Source: Siphonodentalium dalli (lineage: Eukaryota > Mollusca > Scaphopoda > Gadilida > Siphonodentaliidae). Taken from it: a DNA stretch of 64,000 nucleotides. Below are positions 32,460 to 43,799 of this stretch, in pieces. The stretch is taken from assembly GCA_032622095.1 (NCBI GenBank), contig CP136066.1, positions 182,130,716 through 182,194,715 of the forward strand, in the 5' to 3' direction. How positions within the stretch are numbered: position 1 is the first letter of the stretch; each line of letters starts with the position of its first letter. Below the pieces are notes generated by a model that did not search any database, had not been told where the DNA came from, and worked only from the letters and a program-made list of their open reading frames with translations. The position numbers and the translations under genes are program-made.

Positions 32460-34950
32460 AATAACTGCTTTTATGCATTTTCACATGAAATATTAAAAGT
32501 AACTATTAACGTCGTAAAATTACGCATTAAACACATTTATAGTTGTATTGATGAATCAGGTGTGAGCAATAGATCCTCGTGAAAAAGGTTTATATTGAAC
32601 GTAAATATTCACATTGGATCATATTTATCTTATTTCAATAAGCCCTGGACTAATACCAATAATTTGTTTTATAGCTAAGCCGATTTGGGTTCATGCAGAG
32701 CGTAATTCACATTGGTTCATATTGAACTTATTTCAATAAGCCCTGGACTTATACCAATGATTTGAGTTATAGCTAAGCCGATTTAGGTTCATAACCTGAT
32801 TATATACTGGATCTCGTTTCAAGGGTTGCCTTTGCAGCGTTGTTAACACTTTCGTTTTGTCACACATCCCGACACGAGCGGGTATCCAGCAGAACCAAAT
32901 GTCAAAATGAATAACTGCTTTTATGCATTTTCACATGAAATATTAAAAGTAACTATTAACGTCGTAAAATTACGCATTAAACACATTTATAGTTGTATTG
33001 ATGAATCAGGTGTGAGCAATAGATCCTCGTGAAAAAGGTTTATATTGAACGTAAATATTCACATTGGTTCATATTTATCTTAGTTCAATAAGCCCTGGAC
33101 TAATACCAATAATTTGTTTTATAGCTAAGCCGATTTAGGTTCATGCAGAGCGTAATTCACATTGGTTCATATTGAACTTATTTCAATAAGCCCTGGACTT
33201 ATACCAATGATTTGAGTTATAGCTAAGCCGATTTAGGTTCATAACCTGATTATATACTGGATCTCGTTTCAAGGGTTGCCTTTGCAGCGTTGTCAACACT
33301 TTCGTGTTGTCACACATCCCGACATGAGCGGGTATCCAGCATAACCAAATGTCAAAATGAATAACTGCTTTTATGCATTTTCACATGAAATATTAAAAGT
33401 AACTATTAACGTCGTAAAATGACGCATTAAACACATTTATAGTTGTATTGATGAATCAGGTGTGAGCAATAGATCCTCGTGAAAAAGGTTTATATTGAAC
33501 GTAAATATTCACATGAATTCATATTTATCTTATTTCAATAAGCCCTGGACTTATACCAATAATTTGTTTTATAGCTAAGCCGATTTAGGTTCATGCAGAG
33601 CGTAATTCACATTGGTTCATATTGAACTTATTTCAATAAGCCCTGGACTTATACCAATGATTTGAGTTATAGCTAAGCCGATTTAGGTTCATAACCTGAT
33701 TATATACTGGATCTCGTTTCAAGGGTTGCCTTTGCAGCGTTGTCAACACTTTCGTTGTCACACATCCCGACATGAGCGGGTATCCAGCAGAACCAAATGT
33801 CAAAATGAATAACTGCTTTTATGCATTTTCACATGAAATATTAAAAGTAACTATTAACGTCGTAAAATGACGCATTAAACACATTTATAGTTGTATTGAT
33901 GAATCAGGTGTGAGCAATAGATCCTCGTGAAAAAAGGTTTATATTGAACGTAAATATTCACATGAATTCATATTTATCTTATTTCAATAAGCCCTGGACT
34001 TATACCAATCATTTGTTTTATAGCTAAGCCGATTTAGGTTCATGCAGAGCGTAATTCACATTGGTTCATATTGAACTTATTTCAATAAGCCCTGGACTTA
34101 TACCAATGATTTGAGTTATAGCTAAGCCGATTTAGGTTCATAACCTGATTATATACTGGATCTCGTTTCAAGGGTTGCCTTTGCAGCGTTGTCAACACTT
34201 TCGTTGTCACACATCCCGACATGAGCGGGTATCCAGCAGAACCAAATGTCAAAATGAATAACTGCTTTTATGCATTTTCACATGAAATATTAAAAGTAAC
34301 TATTAACGTCGTAAAATGACGCATTAAACACATTTATAGTTGTATTGATGAATCAGGTGTGAGCAATAGATCCTCGTGAAAAAAGGTTTATATTGAACGT
34401 AAATATTCACATGAATTCATATTTATCTTATTTCAATAAGCCCTGGACTTATACCAATCATTTGTTTTATAGCTAAGCCGATTTAGGTTCATGCAGAGCG
34501 TAATTCACATTGGTTCATATTGAACTTATTTCAATAAGCCCTGGACTTATACCAATGATTTGAGTTATAGCTAAGCCGATTTAGGTTCATAACCTGATTA
34601 TATACTGGATCTCGTTTCAAGGGTTGCCTTTGCAGCGTTGTCAACACTTTCGTTGTCACACATCCCGACATGAGCGGGTATCCAGCAGAACCAAATGTCA
34701 AAATGAATAACTGCTTTTATGCATTTTCACATGAAATATTAAAAGTAACTATTAACGTCGTAAAATGACGCATTAAACACATTTATAGTTGTATTGATGA
34801 ATCAGGTGTGAGCAATAGATCCTCGTGAAAAAAGGTTTATATTGAACGTAAATATTCACATGAATTCATATTTATCTTATTTCAATAAGCCCTGGACTTA
34901 TACCAATCATTTGTTTTATAGCTAAGCCGATTTAGGTTCATGCAGAGCGT
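32371..34950. repeat. ~449-bp satellite array, nearly six units
   Basis: The landmark 'tcaagggttgcctttgcagc' recurs at 32371, 32819, 33269, 33719, 34168 and 34617, so the period is 448-450 bases. Units are nearly identical to each other. Each unit itself contains a duplicated 'cattggttcatattgaactt / aataagccctggac' module, so there is a two-step higher-order structure. About 1.3 further units occur at 52203-52755. In every unit the minus strand carries a fragment of a LINE RNase H domain (WFCWIPAHVGMCDNESADNA in the first unit). Confidence 0.95.
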
Positions 34951-35053
34951 ATAATTCAGATTCAAATAATGCCGATATGAGTTTATTTGTGTTTTTAAAA
35001 TAATTTCAATATTAGCTTATTTTCAGTTTCAGTTCAGTAAATCTTTTTTTTAG

Positions 35054-35278
35054 TGAAGCAACAACTCAGGAAATTCGGCATACAGATGTGTCTAACCCGA
35101 AAGAATGTATCCAATGGTTATTTCAATGGGGAAATAGTAAATGAAGTCAAAGAGAACAATGACAGCTTGGTGGTGCAACCAACATATTCCAGAGAAGCAA
35201 TTCTCAAGAAAGTTGACGACAACAGAAGGACACATCTCTATGAACATAGTGAATGTTCCGAACAATGCCGATCAAAAG
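35054..35278 (+). CDS. Exon-like block 'a', copy A
   Basis: Following a T-rich acceptor ('ttttttttag', 35053), 75 codons read KQQLRKFGIQMCLTRKNVSN, then GEIVNEVKENNDSLVV, then REAILKKVDDNRRTHLYEHS and CSEQCRSK, before a donor (AAAAG|GTAAAG). Phase 1 on both sides. Charged, soluble-looking, with a Cys cluster near the end. Beyond the donor the frame continues but becomes hydrophobic and T-rich, as expected of intron. I do not recognise the family. It is open in both copies with only a few differences, including Y/D in 'VQPT(Y/D)S'. Confidence 0.5.
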
Positions 35279-36244
35279 GTAAAGTGGAAAAAAATGTTAT
35301 TGTGTGGAATACCTTGAGACAATTCCTCACATTTGAGTTGATTTCTTTTGAGGTTTGGGTACGATTTTTTTTTTGGCAAGTATTCTTTTTAGAAATCATA
35401 AAAATTACTCTTGTCAACAATCAATGGGATAAACTTGCTTCCAACTTGAACTGTCTATATGTCTACCTAGAGGACATATAATGAGTCCCAATTTCATAGT
35501 TAAATCTACAAAGCAAATCCACTAAATGTGGGCTTGGTCATTCCTTACTTATTGGCCGAGTTTTTGGAAATTTAACTATAAACAGGGGACGAGTAGATCA
35601 CTTGATGAGCACGATCTCGCCCACAAACTCAAAATTATTCTCATTATAATGGTGTAAACAATATTTATTCTCAATACGTTTAATGTATAAAATTTAACAA
35701 AAAATGTTAGTGAATGGAATGGGATTAGACAACAAGCTTGTTGTGACTTTTTTATGTAAGTTATCTCCCAGATCGCTCAATTGTCCCAAACGACTGGGCA
35801 AATTAGGCGGAAACTTGTTGATTGTAAATTCAGTGGTGAATTTAGTACAGATCGCACTCATCTACAGGAGTGGGAACTAAATTTCAATTAATGATAATCA
35901 AGTAACTTAAAGAACAGTAGTTTAGTAGATTTAAGAAAGTTGTGGAAGGGGGGGGGGCAAAGTAGACAAAGGGTTGTTGGATATATTTATGGCAATATGT
36001 GCATTACTATAGTCAAAGGGGTGTATAGATAGATACTGCACTGAGTTTGTGTGCAGGCAGGCTTTCTTGATTAGGACTTGGTATATTATGATTCTATTGC
36101 CGAGGACATGTGACATACATATTCAAATTGTTTTGTTTTGTATTCGTTATGTATCGCTGTATGGCCTTGTATATACTATGATTTTCCCTAATGTAAATGG
36201 CGGGTGCGCCTTTAAGTAGGGTTCTTGTTGAGGGTGTTATGTTT

Positions 36245-36420
36245 GGAAAAGAGGATAACAATTCCAGTATTGAGTACTGGTATAAGTTACATTATAACAT
36301 ACATGCACAATATTCAATATGGGTTGAAAATTGTGATGATATAAACATGTGTGTATATATGGTCATCAACAAGTGACTCATGGATCTATCCAAGGTGGTT
36401 GCATTGTTCACGCTTTCTGG
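36245..36420 (+). pseudogene. Block 'b', copy A, broken
   Basis: Starts MFGKEDNNSSIEYWYKLHYN and HAQYSIWVE, like copy B, then loses about 10 bases ('cctaacaaaa' present in B) and gains about 14, so the frame terminates early. The remaining sequence still aligns to B past the lesion. Confidence 0.5.
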
Positions 36421-36559
36421 CAGCCTATTCCATTCGCTTATTGGTAGAAGGTATCTTTATAAATATCCTTTGTAGTAGTATTGCACGATGTCTAAGATAG
36501 TAACCTAAGTCTAAGGTTCTCATTACATTGTCCATTATTCTTTTCTTCTGGTTTGTGAG

Positions 36560-36778
36560 AGACTTCGCGTCATTGACGGGTGCTGGAAAATAGCTATGCC
36601 ACACTGCATGTTTGTAATAACCACAGAGGTTAAGGGGTACCCTCTTCTGAATTTCCCCAATGTATGCACAGAGGCGCCAGCTGTCAAATCAGTTTCCTGC
36701 AAGCTCATCACAGTCTACTTGAGCGGCATTCAATTCCAACATCCAAGCAATAATTTTTGCAGTGCGTTGGCTGCAAAG
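36560..36778 (+). pseudogene. Cys/His-rich block 'c', copy A, broken
   Basis: The frame RLRVIDGCWKIAMPHCMFVI, TTEVKGYPLLNFPNVCTEAP and VSCKL matches copy B, but a 2-base insertion ('ca' near 36710) shifts it. Even if that were corrected, the original frame meets TAA at 36751 where B has GAA. Donor AAAG|GTAATC is conserved. Confidence 0.5.
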
Positions 36779-37154
36779 GTAATCAATATGTGAAGTTGAC
36801 GAGCAAACTTAACTTAAGCTTGTTTGATTGAGGATATAGGAATGGGTTCCATCAGTCTGTTTCGAAAAGTTGTCAGGGAGTTATTTTGAACAATTATTCG
36901 CGGATTTCCAAGGTTTTTGGTATATGAGTCCATGAGTCCACAACTCGCAAAATAGGCCTGGTCTGACATTTTCATCACAGTTACGGCCATCTGATGGTCA
37001 ATTTTTGGCATTTAGCACCCATGGAAAGTTGTCCGTGTGAAATTTAATCCAGATAGGAGGATATCTCAAACAAATATTAACTAATTCGACATCTTCTTGA
37101 TATAATCACAGACACGTAAGTATTTACCCTCCAAATAGTAACATAAATAAATAT

Positions 37155-37622
37155 ATGGATACCTTCTTACCGTCAGCAATACGCGCATGGAATAATATAC
37201 CTGTCTCAATAAAAGTATCATCAACCGTGGAAGAATTCAAGCGTCTTCTGAAGGTCGGTCATACTAATTTAGCTAATTTTTATTATCATAGTCACTCTCG
37301 TAGAGGCCAAGTATATCACACAAGAATGAGACTGTGGTGCTGCCATCTGAACAAAGATATTGTTGTAAATTACGTAAGAGATTCCCCATTTTGCTCTTGT
37401 GGAGAATTTGTAGTTGAATCCGCGTACCACTTTCTTTTGCAATGTCCCCAATATAGTCAAATTAGAGCTGATATGATAGCCGCTCTGTCATTTTCGCGAG
37501 CAGATGTAAACATTGATGTCCTATTATATGGGTCTAATGAGATGTCCGATGAAACAAATTCTATAATATTTGAAGCTGTACAACTGTTTATTATCCAAAG
37601 TCGACGTTTCGATCATGTGTGA
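37155..37622 (+). pseudogene. LINE ORF2 C-terminal fragment, copy A
   Basis: 155 codons match the C-terminus of non-LTR reverse transcriptases: MDTFLPSAIRAWNNIPVSIK ('F.PS.I..WN.LP'), FKRLLK, then HTRMRLWCCHLNKD ('HTR.RL..L'), then the zinc-knuckle-like CSCGEFVVESAYHFLLQCPQ with Y and I/R residues, to a stop at 37620. This is the usual end of Jockey/CR1-like ORF2. The catalytic RT core is missing, so it is a 5'-truncated insertion. A 3' tail of about 600 bases follows to 38225. It sits between exon blocks c and d, as an intron insertion would. Confidence 0.8.
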
Positions 37623-38904
37623 GCTATGTGCGCAGGGGGTCGTGTATGTGATCACGAGGTGCATAACTTGTATGTATAAATATGTAAGTCGCGTTTCTGC
37701 ACATTGTGTTCGGGCATATCCGTCTGTCTGCCCACGGGGTGCATGCTCAACCGTGCTGACCTTGGCATAGTAATGGACTTAATACTGATTGTACTTACAT
37801 GTACTTATTGTATATAGATTATATTGATACGCACTACAAGTATAACAATTATCCTAATATATACTTATCTTCATGCATCATCTCTCATGGGTGCCGAGAC
37901 GTATTTGGGGTCTAAGTCCGTTTATATATTGGACAATACACCATGATTTAACGCCATAGTGTAAAATTTAGATTATGACAGAGTCATTATTGTATACAGC
38001 ATTTATCACACTTTTTCTCTACCTACTTTATTATCTTACGTGTGTATTGCATTCTATCACTCCTCCATCTTTCTTATCCCTGCACTCGCTTAACTAACTT
38101 CCCAACATTTATTTGAAAACACCGAATATTCAAATTCCCGTCCTCTTTACCATGTAGCTGTCTGTATTGACCAATGACGTCTATCACCGAGACAATGTCT
38201 AAATTACAGACCGATGTGGACCAACAAACTAAAGATATCAATGTTTGCGTACTCAAATTATTCATGTGTTGCCAACTTCTGTGTCTTATTATTGAGTAAA
38301 GTTTATCAGTAAACACTCCCTGACTGTGTAGGATATATTTATAGCATGCTATGTCGGTACCTTTCTATTAATTGATCATCCTCGGCAACATGCAATTGCG
38401 TAACTTTTAACGTACCGCTGCCAGGGTAAATCAACATAAATTTACTGATACCGATGACGAGATTGAAATTTCAATACCGCCCATCTCTAATAAACAGACA
38501 TAATATTAAAATATAGACAAATTTTGTTCTTATACCAAAAACAAATATCGCACATAGAATGTTATTGTCAAGATAGATTGTACTCAGTGTTAGTAAACAA
38601 AAGTGCAGTACGTAAATAGGGTGTGTTGAGCATCTTGAGTGTTTCGCTTAATGTACACTCTTTATATAAACTCGACTATGTACTGGCTGCTAGCCAATTC
38701 ATTGAGATTTTATTTGATATTGACATCGGTCCCTCAGTTCGATATCAGATTTTTAATCTGTAGAAAAGCCCTGATTTTGCAAGTCCCTACATATAGACAA
38801 TATGTAGATGGGAGCAACTGAATTTCACCAAAATATGTCATTGGCCTACACTGTCATTAATACTTTCATTAATGTAATTCATCTCTTTCATCAATTATTT
38901 GCAG

Positions 38905-39204
38905 GTTGGTACGTCTCTGCAACAGATTAGGTTCTCATCAACAAGGACGCCAAATATCATAATCATGGGTACTCAACTGGAGGTGGCCCAGACTTCCGTG
39001 GGCATAGAAGAATTATTCCTGAAATGTGGTTCTGAATTAGAGGCATTGGACCTTGCCTTCAAGGCATATTATGTCTTTGACATTCAGTACTCAGGAGCAT
39101 CAACAAGTATTTGGGAGTTCTTGCAGGATATTGTGTATAAACTGCATGTAGACAACCCATCAACAAATATCCTTAATGTAAAGGTACAATTTGATTATAA
39201 ATAG
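38905..39204 (+). CDS. Terminal exon-like block 'd', copy A, open
   Basis: After acceptor 'attatttgcag' the frame reads VGTSLQQIRFSSTRTPNIII, then MGTQLEVAQTSVGIEELFLK, then EALDLAFKAYYVFDIQYSGA and SIWEFLQDIVYKL, ending VQFDYK at TAG 39202. The pattern 'A.D..FK.YYVF...Y......EFLQ..VYK' is one I recall at the C-terminus of uncharacterised proteins that are very numerous in fish and marine invertebrates. A donor AAG|GTACAA at 39184 would alternatively end the exon at 39183 in phase 0, which fits block e. Intact in this copy. Confidence 0.55.
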   Translation, partial: VGTSLQQIRFSSTRTPNIIIMGTQLEVAQTSVGIEELFLKCGSELEALDLAFKAYYVFDIQYSGASTSIWEFLQDIVYKLHVDNPSTNILNVKVQFDYK

Positions 39205-40338
39205 TGATGTTCCGAAAATGTAAAAGCCCATCGGACCGATTTCCAATAACTGGAGGCACACTTGGCCAATTTCCGATTCTGATTCCAATGTTTATATATA
39301 TATGTGTGTGTTTGTTCCCATAATGAACCTAATACACCCATTGCACTCACTATCTCGGTACAGTTTCAAAGCCAAATACATCAAATAAATATATATACAC
39401 TGCCATAAATGTATTTCAGCCGACATCAGTTTTGCGCTGCCTTTGATGTATGCTGGTAGTTTGACAAAGATCAAAGGTGCCAACTCAGAGTAACGTTAAG
39501 ACACTGTGGAACACGGTGTAAAAGTCTTTATTGAATACGTTTAAGTTGCGACAATGTATGGAATGACGATGATTATTATTACATTTAGATTGATGAATAA
39601 TAATTGTCTGAGATTTCCAAAATTCCCATTTGTCACACCTTTTGTCTTTTAACAACTGGGAAGCTTTTATAGTTCCGCCTACTCAATTTTTGTTTTGTGA
39701 GACCGCTTCCAAGTTCAAAGTTGGTACGGTAAGCATATTTCATAGCGTACCCCGTAACTTGTAATGAGAGCATCACTGTAACAATTGTGACTCGCAGAGT
39801 GGAAAAAAGAACGCAATTTGGGACTACTTCACCATATTGATCCTTGAAATAAGTACAATTAATGCATATAACATTTCTGCGTTTATAAAAGTTATCAGTG
39901 TTAACAATAAGCATTTGATAAATCAGTATATCACACTGCCCAAACGGCTCGCGGCCTATCAGTGTATCGGGTGTGCTTATTGGTGCTTTGTGTCCACATC
40001 GAGGAATCACAATATGGAATTGACGAAATATTTTTTTAAATAAAGGTATATATATAACTGGTGATAATCGTACCCCATTTAAAGCCAAAAATAGTCGGTA
40101 CTGACTCATAATAGATATGGAATATAAACCATGGAATATTCCATTATCCACAACCACTGTGTGTGAACGGAATGTTATTTGTTAGTAAGTTTCTACATTG
40201 CTTCAGTTGACATATCGTCTGAATATCATAACAAATCATTTGAGCGTACCCATAATATGGCATTATATATTTATTTTGCATCCCTATTTTTTCCATAGAG
40301 TCAACTAATTTCTTTAATAATACTTTTTCGTTTTTCAG

Positions 40339-40590
40339 TGCAAAGGGGCGCAACATTCTGCTGGGACAAAGTTAGTAGCTTGGCGACCCACAGTTGACAA
40401 CAAGAACAAATATAACAATGGGGCTCGGATATTTGGCCGTGAATCGAGTGTCGTCCACTCATATCGATTGGCAAGATTCGAAGACGCACAAAGCTTCGGA
40501 TACGACATGCTTCGTAAAAGGTACAGACACAAACCAAGGCACTTTCGTGTACATGCAAAACACAATAAAACCCTCCCAGCTTCATTTTAA
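40339..40590 (+). CDS. Terminal exon 'e', copy A, open, followed by poly(A) signal
   Basis: A strong acceptor ('tcgtttttcag', 40338) leads into 83 open codons lacking an early ATG: CKGAQHSAGTKLVAWRPTVD, NKNKYNNGARIFGRES, then HSYRLARFEDAQSFGYDMLR and RYRHKPRHFRVHAKHNKTLP, ASF and TAA at 40588. The end is strongly basic. AATAAA lies 27 bases past the stop. Phase 0 is compatible with a splice from block d at 39183. I do not recognise the protein. Minus-strand ORFs over the same bases are shadows. The acceptor, the open frame and the poly(A) signal together make this one of the better-supported exons in the window. Confidence 0.6.
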   Translation, partial: CKGAQHSAGTKLVAWRPTVDNKNKYNNGARIFGRESSVVHSYRLARFEDAQSFGYDMLRKRYRHKPRHFRVHAKHNKTLPASF

Positions 40591-40616
40591 ACATTGTATA
40601 TGGCTTCTGAAATTCA

Positions 40617-40622
40617 AATAAA
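40617..40622 (+). terminator. Poly(A) signal AATAAA
   Basis: Canonical hexamer 27 bases after the stop codon of block e, present in both copies. Confidence 0.55.
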
Positions 40623-41574
40623 CTTTATCTATATCGTATATATCCCATGGCACATCTTTTGTCCAAAGCCTGTATTTCACAAGCCTTGAAATAGTCGGCC
40701 GAATTCTGGTCCCTGGTCTAGACCAGGGTTTCATGTAAACTATAGTCTAGACAAGGCCGAAACCACGGTGATCGCGATGTGTTACCCAGCTTCGAGGCGA
40801 GTAAGCTGGGCTTATTGGTCAGCACTTGTCCGTATTCTCGTCTTTTTGAAACTCAGGTTTACGTAAACCAAGGTTTGCCTTCTTATTGTCATTCAAGCCT
40901 TTGTCGGTCTGTTCATAATTCGAACCATGTGGTAACGTACAAGTTCTGGTAACAGAAACATAAGTATTTTTTGGAAGCATTTATCTCTATGTTAACCAAA
41001 TTGTAATTGTGTTATATTTGTATGTCGTGTAGAGTAAAGATTATAATTATATATGAACTGGAGAAAATTTAATATAATCCACAATTATGTGTGTTATAGG
41101 TAATAGTCTGCAACTGAAACCTAGTCCCCCCCTGGTCTGAGATTTTTGTATAAACCGAGACTTGATCCTGAGACGAGAATAGCGAAGTCTGGTTTCGAGA
41201 ATATATTTATGGTGCAGAACTCTAATACGGATTATTAGTTTGATTGTAAGCCAGTCATTCGCACGATGGTGAATAGTTTGAGCAATCACAAGCTGGCTTT
41301 TAACTGGACATTAGAAATGATCTAGTGTAACTGTGTTTTATATAATGTCACCTATCATAACTGTAACAATCATGCGTGCGTGTACCCCGGCAATTTGCTG
41401 TGGATGAGCATGGGCGACCCGGCATAACAGTGAATGGCACATCGGATTTTCATCTTGAATCGCATGGGCGGGATTTCCCGGCGTATTCATAACATGGACG
41501 TTGGAATGCGTCTTAATGGGGATTACTCGTACCGCCCATTCATGTAGATTATTCCAGTATTTTGAACAAGAATA

Positions 41575-41765
41575 ATACTGATGTTTTAAGCAAACAAAAA
41601 ACAGTAAAGACGAAAAACAAATTACAAACAAAAAACAGGAAAAAAATGATAAAAAACAAAACAAACAAAAAAACAAAAGAATTTGTTTTCCAAAACATTA
41701 AAATAAAATGAAAAACATAACAAAAATAGAAGAAAACAAAATCAAAATATATAAATTTATGATTC
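41575..41765 (+). repeat. A-rich low-complexity tract
   Basis: Almost only A with scattered C, T and G ('aaaacaaacaaaaaaacaaa'). An apparent Phe-rich ORF on the other strand is an artefact of it. Confidence 0.8.
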
Positions 41766-41837
41766 TTTTATTTAAACGCATTTGTTGAAAAAGAAATACA
41801 AGAATGGAATTTACTATCTTGTGTCCCTAGAAATCTC

Positions 41838-42125
41838 GGGGGCCCCGGTGGTTCATTCGGTAGAGTGTCAAGTGCATTACACCGTCCCAGGCCGTCCAGC
41901 GCTGACGAAGCTGGATCGAACCCCGTCATACGGATGGTGACCGGAATCGTGTATCTGGGCAAGTTTGTCAGTTGCTTTCCGGGGATCGGTGGTTTCTACA
42001 CGCAGTGAGACGATTTCTCGGTGAAATTAAGCCTCTGCGTGGTCTTTCCTCCACCCGTAAAATTGACAACGTCGTGTGTGGCCTAGCGGCTAGTTCGACG
42101 ATAAACCCTAACAAACCAAACCAAA
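41838..42125 (+). mobile_element. tRNA-derived SINE with perfect 13-bp target duplication
   Basis: The 288-base insert is flanked by CCCTAGAAATCTC at 41825-41837 and 42126-42138. The head resembles a tRNA: A-box-like 'ggtggttcattcggtagag' and, about 50 bases on, B-box-like 'ggatcgaacccc'. The body contains 'cggtggtttctacacgcagt' and 'tctgcgtggtctttcctcc', and the tail is 'aaaccctaacaaaccaaacc'. Internal Pol III promoter, short body and A/C-rich tail are the usual SINE layout. It sits inside the copy-A-specific TIR element, so it is younger still. Confidence 0.85.
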
Positions 42126-42982
42126 CCCTAGAAATCTCTGAGAAATTCTTATTTTAACGTACAATTTGTTAATCGTCCTTGTTCCAATCATGTCTCACCA
42201 TTTGAATTCTTGGAAATTGGAATGATGGCAACTGAAATGATGGGCGCAATTGTTTCAGCCCATTATATGTTTGGGTCGAGATTTAAAAGGGCGGTCTCTG
42301 AGACTGATTATTCGGTGCATGGGGAGGTGGTATAAACACTGTATAGCCACTTATAGGCCATGGGTGGTTCCATCGGCCGTGAAACAAGTTTTTTTTTACT
42401 CAACTAAAACATTTACTTAAACCGCTGACATCAAAATATGATATCATAATAAATAAACATAAACGTATGGTCGTGGCGACATGGGAACTTGGGGTGTCTC
42501 ACCCCCCCCCCAACTTAGGATGGAGCGGATTGGAAATATGGACAACACCCCCACTATCCACATGGAGACACTCTAATCACACGCCTGTAAAGACGACACA
42601 CCACACGTGTTCGGTGATAACCCGTTACATTAATGCTCAACTATTCGCGACGTGAACGCAATCATATTGTTCGACCACCAAGCGTGCCTTTGTCCGTCGA
42701 TACACCGATCGACAATAATCCGCCTAATCTAAATCGAGACCAGGTGGTTTCGCGAGACCAGGTCCAGACATGGAACACCGTGATTATTAGGGTGGTCTAG
42801 ACCAGGGACCAGAATTCGGCCGAGTGTGTCTGTCATTTGCAGAATGAGGTCCCCAGAGGCTGAATTTGGTCATGCTAGCCCGCTATGAATATTAAATTTT
42901 GTCAAACAGGAATAGATAGTGATTGGTTAGTTGTTAATTAGGCCGAAATTTGGACAATTTCAAGATATTATTCTACTTTCAG

Positions 42983-43123
42983 ATATCCTTAAGAGAAGAT
43001 CCTCTTATCGACGAAGATGTGGTTACCAGTTTCAGAAATGTTGAGACGGGTGAAGTGGGTAACATCTCCTCCAAACATTATAGAATAAACATTCAGGGTG
43101 TTATTACATCAGAAAGTATATGA
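42983..43123 (+). CDS. Terminal exon-like block 'f', copy A
   Basis: Acceptor 'ttctactttcag' then 46 codons: ISLREDPLIDEDVVTSFRNV, then ETGEVGNISSKHYRINIQGV, ITSESI and TGA. Short but protein-like, and placed after exon e and its poly(A) signal, so it probably belongs to a different transcript or an alternative end. Unrecognised. Confidence 0.3.
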   Translation: MSLREDPLIDEDVVTSFRNVETGEVGNISSKHYRINIQGVITSESI

Positions 43124-43554
43124 AGAACAAAGCATTAATTGCCATTTATAACTATGAATCAAATAAGAGATGAACGCCGTTTTCAATATGCTCATGCGAT
43201 TTTGATTGGCCTAAACAATGGTAAAAATAATTTAAAGCGTTTTTATCGAAAATGAGATGGTGACATTTGGGATATGCTGATTGCTTCAATTTGAAATGTA
43301 TGACAACTGCCAAGTGAGAACATTAAACCATATGAAGATTCCCTTATTTAGGATAAATGGCATCTTTTGCGTATGGTAATAGTTAATTTGAATTTCTGAA
43401 ATACTACGTATGAAACTGAGGCGGAGTTTGAAACATTCAGATTTGGCCAGATTAGTTTCACTTACTAGTTCCTATCGAAATTTAATACTGAACCCTATGG
43501 AGAATATGTTGTTATATTACTCAAACATTAATGGTACTTAATCAGGGTTGGGGT

Positions 43555-43695
43555 AATTGTAATTTGTAATTGAATGTAATTAATCACATTTTCTCAAGTA
43601 ATTGGATGTAATTTGTAATGGAAGGTTTTTTCAATTACATGTAATTGAATGTAATTAATTACATTGGGAAAAGGGGTGTAATTTCAATTACATTC
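43555..43695. repeat. 'taattgtaatttg' low-complexity repeat
   Basis: Degenerate repeats of 'gtaattg(a/t)a' and 'taattacat' form overlapping inverted units. The same block is in copy B at 58914-59055. Such sequences are common as dispersed MITE-like repeats in animal genomes. Confidence 0.7.
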
Positions 43696-43799
43696 CAAAA
43701 ATACAGACCAATATAACAACCAAGTTAACACATTATCAGCATTTGTATCTGAAATGTGACATGACTATGATATGTTAATAGTATCAGGTAAAACACTTG

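Larger units (their letters stand above)
40695..42823. mobile_element. 2.13-kb TIR element inserted only in copy A
   Basis: Copy B reads straight through the site ('ttgaaatag|tgtgtctg', near 58179), so this is a clean insertion. Ends are a perfect inverted pair of about 31 bases starting TCGGCCGAATTCTGGTCCCT; each tip contains the palindrome TCGGCCGA, and the left end a second perfect palindrome CCTGGTCTAGACCAGG. The target duplication is at most 2 bases (AG). Inside: weaker inverted blocks ('attctcgtc...aggtttacgtaaacc' near 40840 against 41130-41170), an A-rich tract, a SINE, and a fragment of the 'gtggcgacatgg' element at 42471. No transposase seen; non-autonomous. Confidence 0.85.

Noticed and set aside
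32371-34950. CRISPR-like array
   Set aside because: Units are ~449 bp, nearly identical throughout with no unique spacers, and the setting is a eukaryotic genome.
39633-40157. 174-codon minus-strand ORF in copy A (partly also in B)
   Set aside because: No motif, no promoter or poly(A) context, truncated in copy B by an indel; kept out as unsupported, though its length is notable.
41338-41676. Phe-rich minus-strand ORF
   Set aside because: Artefact of the A-rich tract at 41575-41765.
41838-41915. Genuine tRNA gene
   Set aside because: Acceptor-stem pairing is absent and the segment continues into a SINE body with a flanking 13-base duplication.
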